NCBI GenBank assembly: GCA_017556125.1
Contig: JAFZCW010000001.1
Location: forward strand, 1-14,228
Direction of reading: 5' to 3'
Length of the DNA stretch: 14,228 nucleotides
DNA from: Clostridia bacterium
GTDB taxonomy: Bacteria; Bacillota_A; Clostridia; Christensenellales; CAG-138
Positions 13,675 to 14,228 of the stretch are shown here, piece after piece. How positions within the stretch are numbered: position 1 is the stretch's first letter; every line of letters starts with the position of its first letter. The notes under the pieces were generated by a model, which worked only from the letters and a program-made list of their open reading frames with translations, did not search any database and was not told where the DNA came from. The translations under genes were made by a program, and so were the position numbers.

Positions 13675-14228
13675 GAAAACCGACGAAGAAGACCAATATC
13701 ATCCTTCTTTCCCTGGGCGGCCTGCTGGCTGCGTGCGGCATTCTGTTCGCCGTGCTGAAACTGCTGCCCGGCAAGGAAGTTCCCGTTGTCTCCGTTGCCG
13801 ACTGGAGCATCGGGTGGATGAGCGACGACATCCAGATGATCGGGCCGGCCGCATCCGACAGCTGGCAGAATGTTCCGTATGAAAAGGACCGGACGATCCT
13901 GGAAGTATTCGTGCAGGAAGGCGATAAAGTAGCGAAAGGGGATCCGCTCTATCAGTATGACGCCACCGCGGATGCCATCGACCTCGAGCTGAAGAGTTCG
14001 AAGATCGAATCGCTGATCTATCAGATCGAGAAGGATAAAAAGCAATATAAAAAATACGCCAAGAAGGAATATGAAAGCACGCTGCCTTCGGAAACGGAAA
14101 ACGAGGCGGATCATACTGCCCTGGCGGGCACCGGTCTGTTCCGGAACGGCATCGCCCTGTCTCCCGTACGGCTTCTGCAGCCGATCTTGCTGGCGGATGA
14201 TGATCCCGAACCGAAGATCACCGCGCTC
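13671..14228 (+). CDS. Second adaptor-like (HlyD-type) membrane-anchored protein, N-terminal part
   Basis: The frame opens at the ATG at 13671, which overlaps the ATPase B stop (ATGA), and stays open to the right edge, giving 186 residues. A hydrophobic anchor lies at about residues 10-31 after a basic start (MRKPTKK). Inside it the sequence LAAC (Cys22) matches a lipobox, but hydrophobic residues continue past the Cys, so a membrane anchor is as likely as a lipoprotein. Residues of about 73-100 (TILEVFVQEGDKVAKGDPLYQYDA) form a lipoyl-like half-motif of membrane fusion proteins, followed by a Lys/Glu-rich helix at about 105-140. After that comes a less helical stretch ending at the window edge. 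It appears to be a second adaptor beside the one at 11699, or a divergent subunit that pairs with it. The C-terminal half is missing. Confidence 0.82.
   Translation, partial: MRKPTKKTNIILLSLGGLLAACGILFAVLKLLPGKEVPVVSVADWSIGWMSDDIQMIGPAASDSWQNVPYEKDRTILEVFVQEGDKVAKGDPLYQYDATADAIDLELKSSKIESLIYQIEKDKKQYKKYAKKEYESTLPSETENEADHTALAGTGLFRNGIALSPVRLLQPILLADDDPEPKITAL

Overview
The window looks like the chromosome of a fairly GC-rich Clostridia member (Bacillota), probably Lachnospiraceae-like. This is inferred from a clostridial-type bS21, an nrdR-pgeF pair, lipobox lipoproteins, purine-rich Shine-Dalgarno sites, frequent TTG starts and consensus sigma-A promoters. No phage, insertion sequence, tRNA, rRNA or CRISPR is visible, and no gene-free stretch exceeds about 210 bases.

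Left part (1-1571, minus strand): a GT4-type glycosyltransferase followed 24 nt later by the N-terminal part of a polytopic membrane protein that runs off the left edge; this looks like a glycolipid or cell-surface glycan operon. A shared divergent intergenic region (1572-1791) then holds promoters for both directions, a triple inverted motif and a leader hairpin for rpsU.

Middle part (1792-6464, plus strand): separate short units. rpsU is monocistronic with a consensus promoter and terminator. A beta-helix lipoprotein has its own promoter and terminator. nrdR and pgeF overlap by 1 nt. A PrsA/parvulin-type lipoprotein has a perfect TTGACA-17-TATAAT promoter overlapping the pgeF stop, and ends in a strong terminator.

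Right part (6556-14228, plus strand): a long export locus. Module A is a MacB-type ATPase, an 845-residue two-module FtsX/MacB permease, a previously hidden 27-residue membrane peptide, and a secreted protein with two blocks of Leu-x-x-Gly heptads. Module B is an HlyD/MacA-type adaptor, a second MacB-type ATPase and a second membrane-anchored adaptor-like protein cut by the right edge. Spacing is tight (4-nt gap, two ATGA overlaps, 5-nt gap), no terminator is seen inside, and one internal extended -10 promoter lies before the small peptide. I infer a multi-part envelope export or remodelling machine in which the heptad protein and the adaptors form the extracellular part. Its substrate cannot be read from the sequence, and the partner permease of module B would lie beyond the right edge.
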